NCBI RefSeq assembly: GCF_011075055.1
Contig: NC_058150.1
Span: 12,801,408 to 12,865,407 of the forward strand
From: Mangifera indica
Lineage: Eukaryota > Streptophyta > Magnoliopsida > Sapindales > Anacardiaceae
Reading direction: 5' to 3'
DNA length: 64,000 bases
Numbering within the stretch: position 1 is the stretch's first letter; the number at the start of each line of letters is the position of its first letter. The notes under the pieces are model-generated. The model was not told the DNA's origin and made no database searches. It saw nothing but the letters and a program-made list of their open reading frames with translations. Both the position numbers and the translations under genes were made by a program. Below are positions 34,795 to 46,684 of this stretch, piece by piece.

Positions 34795-35681
34795 GGGTAA
34801 TTAATTAAAATAAGCAAAATTTTAAGCGTTTATACGTTTTTAGGCCACCCTAGAAAAGTTTTACCAAAATAAGCAAACCGTATTTTTTTTTTTACCCTTT
34901 TTACCCTTATGTTGAAAAACCAAGTAAAAATATTTTTTTTTAGAATCTGCGTCGGTTTATGGTGGTTACGATGGTGGCTACGGATTTTACAGTGAAACCT
35001 TAAATATGTCAAATTATGTATATGGATGTTTTTGAATGTTTCAAACGCTTAAAATGATGTAGTTTCGATGTTAATGGATGTCTGGAAGTGTAGCCGTTGA
35101 GAGACAAAAGTGCAAAAAGTGAACAGTGTCACGCAAACTACGCAAATTTACAGTGCCGCGCAAACTGCGCAAATCGCGCAAACACTGTTCACACCGCGCA
35201 AACACTGTTTCACTGCACAAACTGCTTGCAAAATCGAGCAAAAATCCTGTTCACAGACTATGATATCTACTTTTGCGCGATGTAAACAGTGTTTGCGCGA
35301 TTTGTGCAGTTTGCGTGATACTGTTCACCTTTTGCGCAGTTTGCGTGACACTGTTCACTTTTTGCGCGTTTTTGTCTCTCAACGGCTACACTTCCAGACA
35401 TCCATTAACATTGAAACTAAATCATTTTAAGCGTTCGAAACATTCAAAAACATTCATATATATAATTCGACATATTTAGGGTTTCAGTGTAAAATCCCTA
35501 GCCACCATCGTAACCACCATAAACCGACTCACATTCTCAGAAAAAATATTTTTACTTGGTTTTTCAACATAAGGGTAAAAAGGGTAAAAAAAATACGGTT
35601 TGCTTATTTTGGTAAAACTTTTCTAGGGTGGCTTAAAAACGTATAAACGCTTAAAATTTTGCTTATTTTAATTAATTTCCC
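34795..35681. mobile_element. Foldback element family 2, copy 1 (887 bp)
   Basis: The left end is GGGTAATTAATTAAAATAAG; the right end is its near-exact complement ending TTAATTTCCC. The arms are unusually long, about 350 bp each, and well matched: TTTATACGTTTTTAGGCCACC, GGTTTATGGTGGTTACGATG and GGATGTCTGGAAGTGTAGCC all recur inverted. The centre is rich in GCGCAAAC/GTTTGCGC phrases. The flanks are GCTATGTTT and TGCTATATG, so the target-site duplication is imperfect. Open frames across the centre (35097-35479) are by-products. Confidence 0.9.
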
Positions 35682-35991
35682 TGCTATATGTTTAGTCTAG
35701 TGCCTATAATGGCATACATTAGACTTCCTACCATATTAGAATATGATATATTTTTCATAAAATCATATTCTTTAGATAATATTAAATCCAGTATATTTCA
35801 ATTTAAAATTAACACCTATAGGAACATTCATACACTTAGCATTGATCATATGATACAATTTTAGTACTTTTCTAATATAAGTAGATTGTGATAAAGTTAA
35901 ATAGTGTTTCACTCTGTTTCTGCTTATATCCATACCCAGTATTCTCTTGACATGTTCTATTATGAATATCTATAAAGCAGTAGTAACATCC
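35682..35991. other. Short intergenic stretch
   Basis: AT-rich, with no feature recognised. It separates the foldback element from the CACTA-like end. Confidence 0.4.
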
Positions 35992-36432
35992 ATTTCACAA
36001 TAACAAATTTTATAAAAAGTGACAAAAATTTTCGTCCCAAAAAGTCAATCGTGGTGAAAGATCAAATCATCAAAAAAAGTACTTTACCAAAGAGTAATAC
36101 CCACAAAGAAGGAAATCATTCTTAAAGACCAGTTATTGTGGATGAAATGATGTTTCGACATAAAAAGACACAGTTTGGGACAAAATTTTTTGTCCATAAA
36201 TGAATTAAATTTTGTCCCCAAAAAAGCACATTTAGAGATAAAATTTTTCGTTATTGATTGTACAATAAATTGGAGACAAATTTTTTGGTCCTTGAATATA
36301 TAATGAATTAGAGACAAAATTTTTTATTCTTGATTATACATTAAATTGGGGACAATTTTTTTCGTCTATAAATTAGAGATAAAATTTTTTGCCCTTAATT
36401 GTACATTGAATTAGAGACAAATTTTTTGTCCA
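35992..36432. mobile_element. CACTA-like end with subterminal repeats
   Basis: It begins about 35993 with CACAATAACAAATTTTATAA, close to the CACTACAACAAA start of plant CACTA elements. The phrase GGGACAAAATTTTTTGTCC, or its halves, then recurs every ~60-70 bp at about 36177, 36215, 36268, 36311, 36350, 36384 and 36415. Spacers read TTGATTGTACAATAAATTGG. Such subterminal arrays are where CACTA transposases bind. No transposase and no second end were found. Confidence 0.55.
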
Positions 36433-37139
36433 TTATCATCTTTCAATGAAACTTTCACTTTTAGAGCATGCTCTAAAGGTTCATCGTCCCTCCTTTTAAT
36501 CTTATCATCATGGGTTTGTAAATAACTTTCTAATTGTTCAAGTGACAAAGAGTCTAAATCTTTGGACTCCTCAATGACACAAACCACGTAATCAAACTTT
36601 GGAGTCAAAGCATGAAGAATCTTTTCTACCATGCGAACATCTTCAATTTGATCTCCATATCTTTTCATTTGCCTTACAATGGCCTTCACCCTTAAACAAT
36701 AATCCAAAATTAACTTGGATTCCTTCATACACAAAGCTTCAAAATCACCTCATAACGATTAGAGTCACACTCTTTTCACTTTGTCAATTCTTTGAAATGA
36801 ACTTTACAAAATCTCTCATGCTTCCTTTGAGGTAGTTGCATCAGTCACCTTTATGAACATTGAATCATCCAAACATTAATGGATGAGGGTGAGAGCTTGT
36901 TGATCCTTCTTCCTTGTCTTCACCAAAGCATCCTTCTCATTATGGGGTAAATCGACTTCATTTTCAAGTTGCACATAACCTTTCTCAATAATATCTCATG
37001 CACCTTGTGAGCCAAGTACAACTTTTTATGTGGAGACACCATGTTCCATAATTTTCTTTTGTGAAGCGAGAAAATTGAAACGAATAAACTTCATTACCAA
37101 TTGCTATTTATCAAAAGAATCAAAATTTTGATACCACTT
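36411..37139 (-). pseudogene. Ty1-copia gag remnant
   Basis: On the minus strand, 36734-36411 encodes a UBN2-type gag segment (MKESKLILDYCLRVKAIVRQ, ILHALTPKFDYVVCVIEESK, LSLEQLESYLQTHDD, EPLEHALKVK). Upstream toward the LTR the same protein is readable but broken by several stops ([41 protein letters not shown]). A primer-binding site TGGTATCA starts at 37136, three bases after the LTR end. Protease, integrase and RT are absent: the element stops at the CACTA-like repeats, so it is truncated. Confidence 0.85.
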
Positions 37140-37413
37140 TGTTAGGGAGAAGAGAGATTTTGGAATATACTATTGTTTATGAGGAACAATGTAAATTTTT
37201 ATTCATTTTCCAGACCTGAAACTAATGAAGTATTTATAGATATAAAATGACTCTTTTGAACAATGTGACTATGCCAATCCAGACGCCTTTTCAAATTAAG
37301 GTGACTTTTCAAATCCAAAATGATTCTTGATATTCCTAAATACATGAACCATAAAGGTGATTCTTGAAATTCCTAAATAAATGAACCTAGAGTATGAAAA
37401 TTAATTTTCAACA
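37140..37413 (-). mobile_element. 5' LTR of the truncated copia element (274 bp)
   Basis: On the minus strand it starts TGTTGAAAATTAATTTTC and ends CTCTTCTCCCTAACA, the expected TG...CA with a TGTTG/TAACA inverted end. An internal CTATAAATACTTC is a good TATA candidate. The primer-binding site follows directly. The partner LTR is missing from the window. Confidence 0.8.
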
Positions 37414-37414
37414 A

Positions 37415-37612
37415 CTATTTCATCAAATATTTATCAATTCTCTTCCAATTAGAGTACAATGGCTTAATTTGTTTATCAGTAATAATTCCATCTTCTATTT
37501 TTGCAAGTGCAAACGGAGTAGAATAAGGAATCAAATTTATTAAATGATCCTCAATATCATGAGCTCTTACAGAGAAAAGTGCTTATGGTCCAATAACAGT
37601 AATTTTCTTCAT
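37415..37612 (-). pseudogene. Unidentified coding fragment with one stop
   Basis: On the minus strand, ATG at 37612 gives KKITVIGP, a TAA, then ALFSVRAHDIEDHLINLIPY, STPFALAKIEDGIITDK and QIKPLYSNWKRIDKYLMK before TAG at 37415. The residue pattern is protein-like, but I cannot name the family. The copia LTR abuts its stop codon. Confidence 0.35.
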
Positions 37613-38753
37613 TTAATCTTAGGGTTTATGGCTTGCAACATGTAATGTACAATTTTAACCATTCAATTTTATCAAAACAAACACAAAACCTTGCAATTTC
37701 TCCCGTTGGATCTTCATGGGAACTAAGTGTATAGGAAACAAGAAAAGAAACCCTTCAACGTTCAAAACACACTTAAACTTTCATCTATCTCTATTGTTAC
37801 CGTAAAACTACACATGATAAACTTAAACATCTCCTGTTTAATTATGGTTAAGGATATCATCTCAAGAAGTGAAGAATGTCATCAGCTTATCTTTGCAATC
37901 AGTCCAATTTCCGAATGTGAACATGTGAACATGCTGGCTCCATGTCGGGCAGTTTCTGAGAAAGACATAGAACCCTTGAATTGTTCTTTTCATTATCCTT
38001 TTTATTCAGAAAGATCTAGAATAAAATATTGTATTGTCTGCTGTGCCATCTCCTAAGTAGCATGAAAATGGAAAGACTGAAATTTGGAAACGCAAAAACG
38101 GAAAGGCTGAAATGTATTCTCTCAAAATTATCAGAAATGAAAATGTAGAGAAATATTTAAAAAGTTCAAAATGTGTTTCAGAAAAAAAAAAAAAACGTGT
38201 TTATTTGCATAAAAATTTTCAAAATCGATTTTAATCGATTTCACATGTCGATTTCTATTTCCTATATTTGTGTTTCAGTGTTTCCATTTTGCCTCTTTAC
38301 ATTTCTATTTCTTAGGCAATAACTTATAAGTTTTATCCAAGAAGAGACTTGATTTTCAGAGATTGGAGATCATCTTCTTAGGCAACAGTTAGAAGGGAAG
38401 CCTGCAAGATTTGAAAACGCCATGCAGACGTCATCATTTCTATATTTACTATTATGCCGGCATCGTCAATTTGGAGAATTCTATAAGAAATCTTAGAAAT
38501 GAATATCATAATAAAAATTAATATGGAATTTTACCCTCCTGTAAATAACCTCCAGCCCTTACATCCACAAGGATTTTTTCTCTATGTGATTATAAATTGC
38601 AAATAAAAAATAATTATTATTGATGTAACTAACATAAATTAATCTGGAATATAGAAAGAGATACCTAGCACTTACTGGGATGTGATTTTAAGGTAAACAA
38701 ATATCTGGTAAGTTACTAATCTGATGATGAGAGAAAATTAATTCTTTGTTTCA
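37613..38753. other. Intergenic, low-complexity stretches
   Basis: A 109-codon plus-strand frame (37727-38056) has no recognisable domain. 38060-38150 repeats the phrase GGAAAG.CTGAAAT. 38225-38250 holds the short palindrome ATCGATTTTAATCGAT. 38703-38731 (ATCTGGTAAGTTACTAATCTG) recurs inverted at 42350 and, diverged, at 40060. Confidence 0.4.
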
Positions 38754-39258
38754 TCTCTCATTAGAACTGTTGTTGAAAATAAACAAACTAGAGAAGATAG
38801 AGATTTAAGCTCCATAAAGCTTTGAAGAAACAATTTATCTTTCTGGTTGTAATTGATGAGTTGCAATGCTGATAACATAGCAATCATCAATTTATGGTCA
38901 CATTAGTGATAATATATCATTATTACAAAATGTAGATAAAGATTATATAATTTTAGGATTGTTTCTCTGGCGATACCTCTTGATACTATACACAATGGAG
39001 TTCCATTGTATATTATCATGATGTTTTGCTGAAGAAACAATTCTTAATATGCATCTTAAAATTGTATAATCTTTATCGACAATTTGTAATAATGATATAT
39101 TATCACCAATGTGACCATAAATTGAGGAGTGCTATGTTATCAGCATTGCAACTCATCAATTACAACCAGAAAGATAAATTGTTTCTTCAAAGCTTTATGG
39201 AGCTTAAATCTCTATCTTCTCTAGTTTGTTTATTTTCAACAACAGTTCTAATGAGAGA
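38754..39258. repeat. Long inverted repeat (arms ~210 bp)
   Basis: The left arm begins TCTCTCATTAGAACTGTTG and the right arm ends CAACAGTTCTAATGAGAGA. Between them the arms match inward through CTCCATAAAGCTTTGAAGAA, GATAAATTGTTTC, TGTAATTGATGAGTTGCAAT and ATAATATATCATTATTAC, with small indels. The centre (near 39000) has CAATGGAGTTCCATTG. Transcribed, it would give a long double-stranded hairpin. Confidence 0.9.
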
Positions 39259-42199
39259 AGCAACTTATCTTCAGATGGGTCAATAATCTTCAGAAAGTGA
39301 TGAATTATGTTAAAGTATAGTTAGCTAGCTGAATAATGTTGACTGTATTTGGATTCATAATATTATTCAGACAACACAACAGACTATACATTGTGCGTTT
39401 TATTCTAGATCTTTATACATATAAATAGAATAATGCAGAGATCAAATTAAGAGTTTCTATATGCTCAATCAAGCATGTTCAGATTTTATGCATAAATCTC
39501 CCAAGTCATCAGAAAATAAATTCAATGCTGCCTGTTGAGGTGCAATATTGTGAAGCTGTAACTTGTGTTAATATATAGTAACAACAGAGAAATTAATTGC
39601 ACGGCAATCCTCGTTGTTAGTATAAATCCTAGTCTCAGTTTCACCATTGCATCTCAAAAGCAGTATGAAATTCTGATTCCAGGGTGTTATTTTCTCTCTT
39701 GAGAAAAATTCAGACCAGGATTTGACTAATTCACAATTGAATTTAATTCCTCAAACCGAGATCTCAGCATCCAATGAAGCAAGAGAATTCAATTAGAACT
39801 TAATCTGATTAGATACAAAGAAACAAATATTGATATTAGGTTTTAATTTATGGTTCTTTTTGTAAGATATATCAAAGAGCATAGATAATACTACAAAAAA
39901 TACAAGTAGCCCCAATCAAGTTTCTCAGTGGATTGGAATATATATATATGAGCATAATTGTTTAAAAATAGATTGAACAGAAAAAAAAAAAAAAAGAGAT
40001 ATTGATGGAATTATAATAAAAAATTTCAATTTACCGTTGCGCGATAGGTTAATAATCTGGTAAACCACTAATCCGATAACAAAATATTAAAGATTTTTTT
40101 CCTCCTCATCATCATCGTCTGCACTTCCTTCTCTAACGCTAACTAATTGAAACCATTTTTTATTATTGTTCCGAGGAATGAAGCTCTACTTTGAGACGGG
40201 TTTATATAGAGGCAGATTTATGTAAAATGCTTAAACTAGAATATATATTGTATTTCGTTCATTTATTTATTAATTTAAACTGTATTTATATTTTTATTCT
40301 ATTAGCTAGGTGTATAAGGTAAATAATCTGCCATAGAATTTAAATTTTGCTAAAGACATTTTCAAGTTTTTCTATGTATTAAAAAAAAACATTTTATAAA
40401 TTAATAGTTAACCTGTGGTAAGGATCTTTGTGTAAATTAAGAACCTATGAGGAAATCTAGAGAATTTAAGAATGTCCTTACCTTAATGTAATTGTATAGA
40501 GTTTCTATGGAAGTAAAATTAATAATCATTAAATATTTTATGTTAAAGATGGAAATTTTTAGCTAATATGGAACTAAATTTAGTACATATAATATTTGGA
40601 TACCAAAAATATGTAATATTATTATGTTAAAGATGGAAGCTTATAACTACTATGGAAGTAAATCTATTACATTTAATTAGTGAAACAAAAAAATCTCTGG
40701 GCTAGATTACATTTTAAATGACATTAATTATAATCTACAATGTATAATGCATCTTAAAAATATACAATAAAACTACATATACCCACTTTGGGTATACAAA
40801 TGTGTACATACTTTATATGTCATCATGTGATTGAGTAATTTTAAATTAAGGATAAAACAATACCTAATCATATTATAACAAGTATAAGTATGTAAATATT
40901 TGTATACCTAAAGAGGATACACATAATATTGCTAAAAAATGTATAATCTGAATATAAATTTTGCAATAATAGTATATTATCACCAGTGTGACTACAAATT
41001 GAGGAGTGCAAAGTTGTCACAATTGTATCTCATCAATTACAAAAAAAAAAAAGCTTTTTCAAGCTCATACTATTGTTTATTTTTATTTAAATATTTTATT
41101 TTATTATTAAGTAAAAAGAATTTGATTTGGTTAGTCTGATTATACATGTGTTTTTAAAGGCCTTATTCATTTTATAATTATATGTTGTTTATTTGTAATA
41201 AGAATTTAAAATCTTTATATATTGCATATAACCATATCTTTGTTTAATTATAATTACTCATATTATTTTTTATTTTTATTTAAATATTCTATTTTATTAT
41301 TAAGTAGTAAGAATTTAATTTGATTAATCAAATTATTAACTTATTTTAAAAGTCTTAGTATACAAATTTTTAGAGCATTTGTCAATAAGACAAAATATTA
41401 TATTGTGTGTTTTATTAATAATAGATTGAGATAATTTACTAAAGAAATTAAAATGATAAAAATATTTTAAAAAGTGAAAATAATAAATAATTTCGAATCA
41501 AATTGGGTTAGGTCGAGTCAATTCGAATATTATAAGGTTGGGTTAGAATTAAAACATTTCGATATGATTTTAATTTGGATCATGTTAGAATTAAAGGTCT
41601 CTGATACGAAACTCGAACTGATATAATACGAATACAACCTAATAACACGAACTCCTAGATCTACCTACAGAGAACTTGAGAATGTCCTTACCTTAATTTA
41701 ATTGTGTTGAGTTTCTATGGAAGTAAAATTAATAATTATTAAAAATTTTATGTTAGGTATGGAAGTTTTTCTCTAATGTGGAAGTAAATTTAGTGCATTT
41801 AATAATTCGATGCCAAAGAATCTGTAAACTAAATTATATTTTTAATGATTTATATTTCTTATTATTTTGAAATATTTAATTCATATTTTTTCTTATTTTA
41901 ATGTATAAAGTGTCATTAGGTCTCTTCCCACTCCAAAAACTAGTTCAACTAATGTGGGATTCTTTGTAATTCTTCACACAAAACGAACTTGCACTCCCTA
42001 AACCACCAAACTTAGACACCGCAAAATTTCACCTCAACTGGGCCTTCATTGATAAGAAAAGTAGAGTTGGAATCATGGGCTATGATATCACTTGTTGATG
42101 CATCCACAAAATCCCAACTCAATTCCCAACCAATCCAGATTCCTAACAAATATTAATGGTATAATATACTTCAATGTTACTATAAATATCTGTCCTGGT
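39259..42199. other. Repeat-derived AT-rich region
   Basis: No gene is seen. 40935-41050 is a diverged copy of the right arm of the 38.75-kb palindrome (ATATTATCACCAGTGTGAC, TCTCATCAATTACAA). 40430-40600 and 41660-41800 are related to each other (GAATGTCCTTACCTTAATgTAATTG, GGAAGTAAAATTAATAAT). 41930-42130 reads like an LTR end (AATGTGGGATTCTTTGTAAT, GGGCTATGATATCACTTGTTG). Confidence 0.5.
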
Positions 42200-44460
42200 T
42201 TCTTTCACCATTGTATCTCAAGTGCATAAACTCTTAAACTTGTTTCTTTTGAGCTCCATAAAGCTCCACTCTCTTTCTTCTCCAAGTTGTTCATTCTCAA
42301 TAACATCAATTTCAATGGAAGAAGCAATACAAAATTTGAATTATGTTATAATCAGATTAGTAACTTACCAGATGCTACCACCCCTTTCAATCACATCTTC
42401 GTATGTTGCATCTTTTTCTCTATCTGAGTGTAATTAATTTATGTTATTTACAAAAAAGTAATGATCCTTTAACATTCTTAACTATTTTTTTCGTTTTATC
42501 GCAGGGATTAAGATCCTGGTAGAAGTAGAAGGTTAGAAAGGATGGCCTGACATTCCTTAGACGCTGAAACTTATATACTGGGTGTTGAAATTCATTTTAA
42601 GGCTTTTGTTTATCAGTGTACAACTCTTTCATTTTTTTTTTAATGTGATTTTTATTGAAATATTTGTATACTGATGTGATTGATCGATTTGCAATGTAAC
42701 AAAGATTTTGTATGAACAGTGAAGCCAATCTTCTGAGTAATGTTTGGTTGTAATTAAAAATTGAAGCTACAAATTTCTCTGTACTTGTTTTAATTAAAAA
42801 AGGATAATGAACATAATCATATGGTTAATTCTGTCACACTTCTCACAAAATGCATACAAGCAACGGCTGCTACTTCTTGACATGCAATTTCCCCGTTGAT
42901 AAGAAAAACTGATTATCCGGAACTGTAAAATGGGATTCCATGCAGAATAAGAGCATGTTAAATCTATAAATGAAACCTGCAACCTGTTCACTGATAAGTA
43001 AGATTCTATCATGTTGAAATTTGACTCCCAAGTTTTCTTTCTCTTTGCCCCTGGAAAAGCTTTCTGACAGGAATTCAGGAAAGGGATTGCATTGTCTAGA
43101 AAAATTTGACCCATGAAAAATGCTGAGATTATGAAGTTCTTCCTCAACGATGCATGGAAGTAACCAGACATTCTATTTTTGATAGATTATTAAACTATTT
43201 GTTAGATTTTTCTAAAGCTTTCGTAAGATGTTTGTTTAAAAGCCTGGACATGTTTTGATGTAGTATCTATTTTTAAATGATTGTAGGACTTGAGTTCAAT
43301 TTCCTTAATTTACAAATTGTGCTATCTTTTTTAGATACTACTATGGTTGGAGTTCAATATAATTTGCTTTTGCAAATTATACTTTGTGAAGTGAGGGAAG
43401 GTTTTGATAAACATATTGATAGAGGTTTGATTTCAAAGGTGTGTGCAAACTTGTAAAACTTTTTGTTGATTACAGGAAACAAAAGAACCAGAGAAAAAGG
43501 GTGTAATGGTATGCCAGCTGATCATTATGGAACCTTTCTTGGTTTTGATAATTCACAGAAGGATTTAACAGCTGATCATTATGGAGCCAATGATAAAGCT
43601 TCGGTAGAGAGAGCCATATGACAGTTGAAATCAGATATGGAAGAGAATAGGTTCTGTTATATTCCACCAAGGGTCAAACTCAAGAGTCCCCGATTACCTA
43701 CGCTATGTTCGGAAGAAGGATGAAGGCGCCTTTATGTATGCTGCACATGAAAATTTTACATATTGCTTCGTGCTTGTGCTAGAGTCGCCCTGGTCGACAT
43801 TCGAATTATGCATATTGGTGTACTGAGCTTTGAGAGACGACTAGCTTGGCACGAAAATAGAATCGACCACTGCATGCATTTGTCTCCACCTGGCGTTACT
43901 TGTGAGTTTTGTAGTGATGTAGTAGAAGTTGCTGGACATGACCCCAGTTGTAAGATAGCAGATGTTCCCATTGATTTATCGACTTTGAATGTATGAAATG
44001 AGTAAATTCTTTATACTAAATTTAACAATAATACTTAGGTACAAAAGTATGTATATTAATGAGTACAAACAAATTGATGTATTATCATGTGATTGATATG
44101 AATCAAAATTTTAATTTCTTTTCTATCTTGTCAGACAAAAAACTCCATCCGTGAACTGACTTGCTTCCTTGGATACCCCATTTGAGGAAGAACTTGATCA
44201 TTTGAGGATCGAGAATGGGTTGAATTCTTCAAGACTATACTATCCTTTTCTTCATTCCCTTGTCCGAAGTTCTTCCTCAAACAAGAGATGAAAAATCAAA
44301 TTTCAAAACCATGAAGGAAAACTCAAATTATTGTCACTCAACAGCCTAGAGGTTATTCAATTGAAGAATGTCAACTTATCCTGCAGAAAACACCATTTCC
44401 CATACCAGCATTACCCAGCTAGCTACTTCGACATAGTCGTGTGTGCAAGAACTGGAGGCT
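42200..44460. other. Unassigned region with palindrome-family relic
   Basis: 42230-42380 matches part of the 38.75-kb palindrome (GAGCTCCATAAAGCTCCACTC, ATCAGATTAGTAACTTACCAG). A direct repeat AGCTGATCATTATGGA occurs at 43517 and 43571. A 77-codon plus frame (43763-43996, with PGVTCEFCSDVVEVAGHDPS) looks protein-like but is not recognised. A 125-codon minus frame (42794-43171) is also unassigned. Confidence 0.35.
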
Positions 44461-46478
44461 TCAAGAATGAAGTGGAAAATTAGCAAAACAAAGTACAAGA
44501 GCTAACACCAGAGAATTGAAAATGCCGCAAAAACTTTCATAAATATCAGCTAACAAAAGCTTACAGCAGGCAATATACTGGACGCCTTCTGCCACTGACA
44601 AAATTGAGAGAGCTAAATTTCTAATCAATTCATGCATTTTGATGGAATCATCACCTTCGGTAAGTTGCAACAGATGATTATGCACCAGAATTTCAACAAT
44701 ATCAAGTCCCCGTTTATGTGCATCAGCCCAACTGCCAGTAATAATAACTTCCTGGATACAATATTCAATAAATTCAGAAATATTAACCTCTCCATCTCTT
44801 AGAAACAAGCAACAATGCAAGAAAAAACTTTTCGTTTCATGATCTTTCAATTGGTCAAAGCTGAAGTTCATTGGTGGATTACATCTTCAACAAGATATGT
44901 TCCCACAGTAGGCAGTGAAAATTTACTTGATGCATGCTCCCACACACTTGATGCTCTTGCAGTAACCATAATCAAGAGTGGCAAACCACCACAGCCTTCA
45001 ACGACAGCTTGAGCAAACAGTCAGATGTCTTGCATGATCAAGACAAACATGCACTTTGTTCTGGGGTAATTTGTTAAAGTCTTCAGCACAGTAGTCTGGC
45101 CAATCCCACCAATTCCATGAACACCAATTTTTTTAGCCACAACATCGCTCATGCAGCTCAGGATCTTCAGTACAGCTCTCTCTGTTGACCTCCTGACTAT
45201 CTCTGTCACAGCTTTATTCACATGTTGAACATCCTTTTTTAAGGGAGAAACACTCACTGGATCCAATACAGTTATAATACTTCTGCCTGATTTGAAGGCT
45301 TCAACAGGGCAGCAGGCTTATCTGATTGCTTGATAGTTGAACTCAATTTAAGCCTCATCAGACCTCCTTCAGATTGAGAAGGTACAGTTTCAAGCCCCAC
45401 CTCAACAATTGGCAACATCATCTCATTTCCAACAGAAACTGTCTCAGAAGTTTGCTGAATATCAGATTCATCCATTGTTGATGTATCTTCAGTCACAATT
45501 TCTATCTGTGACACAGGAACCTTGTCTGCAGGAGGCAAAGATTCTGTAATTGCTGTAGTTACTTTCTCTCTTAACACCACTTCATCACCTGATGTAGCAG
45601 GACCCACCTCATCTTTAAGTCCAAAGGTTGAATCTACTCCTGCAAAAGCCTGAACCATAGATTTAAATGATGATAGTGATGTGTTAGTTATTCTAGTCTT
45701 TATGGGTTGAATTCTCTTCACCTTCCTATAAATACTAGTTTCATTTTGTTCATATATCTTGCTTCCGATTCTTGGACTGCTTAATGTCTCCTTTATCCAA
45801 TGTGGTGAATGAGCTGCACAATCATGTGATGCCTTAGTGAATACCATGGTTTCAGGTTCTGCATCCGGTTCACCAGGTGATGAAGCTTCTTCCCTCTGTG
45901 CAGCTACTTTTCCCAGAGCAAGAACTTCTACATCTGATTCACCTTTTGTCTCAAAAATTCTTTTCCGGTTCACATTCTTAGTCTTTTCACCCTGTCCATA
46001 AGTTTCCCACCCAATTCTTCCACTGGTCAATGTCTTTGTTGCCCTATGCAGTGCTTGAGAATGATGCCCCACTGGAGCATTCTCTAAATGGCAAGTAAGC
46101 TCATTAAGTGTGTTCATGGTGTTGCCACTTGGTAGTTTCATCCAAGAACATTGAAACACCCGTATTCACTTGGTTCAATCTAACTATGTCATTAACACAC
46201 CATTCGATCTCCTTTTTAAGCCACCTGCGGCATTTCTTCCTCTCATTCATCCCATGCATCAATTCTTTCACATGCTCTCACTTGACAGAATCTCTCATAT
46301 CATATAAATATTCAGTTTTCTGTAAAAGCAAATCAAAATTTCTTCCACGCCTTTTAGGACAGCCAATATCCTGACAATGTGAAACTGCAGGTGAATTCAT
46401 CCCACACCAAGTTAATTCCATGTGACCTACAAAGTTCATAAAAAGGTCAAAGGAACAATCTATGAGAAGCATATACAA
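44461..46478 (-). pseudogene. Degenerate CNL resistance gene, At4g19050-like, with an unusual insert
   Basis: Read on the minus strand. Coiled-coil-like text lies at 46478-46110 (KTEYLYDMRDSVK, stop, KCRRWLKKEIEWCVNDIVRL). A ~295-codon open stretch follows at 46159-45272 in a shifted frame. It is Ser/Thr/Glu-rich and carries SSFKSMVQAFAGVDSTFG, close to a VQ motif. Next come the P-loop flank and P-loop GIGGIGQTT (45116-45093), with Gln for the Walker A Lys. A TGA follows, and the text jumps straight to EGCGGLPLL, so RNBS-A to RNBS-C and kinase-2 are deleted. After another frameshift ARC2 reads FSFDQLKDHETKSFFLHCCL and IKMHELIRNLALSI (44871-44461). No LRR is present. Resemblance to At4g19050-type CNLs is from memory of the GLPL-to-MHD wording. 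It is clearly non-functional as an NLR. Confidence 0.8.
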
Positions 46479-46684
46479 TATCAGTAATTAGCACTACAAT
46501 ACTTCTTCAATATTATTATTAGGCTTTTGCTAGCTGAACAATAATATGCATTACAATTATTAAGTATCTCAACAATGTGTCCGAATGATATGTACCATGG
46601 TATAAATAATAAGATGATTGATACATATGTACCTGTGCCAATCAATTGTCAGATCATCAAAAATTAAAAGCCCCTTTTATAAAT
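46479..46684. other. Spacer between CNL remnant and MITE copy 3
   Basis: Short AT-rich spacer. Its last nine bases, TTTATAAAT (46676-46684), are the left target-site copy of MITE 3. Confidence 0.5.

Noticed and set aside
35097..35479. Frames of 62-106 codons rich in N, C, A and Q
   Set aside because: They lie in the self-complementary core of foldback family 2 and mirror its repeats.
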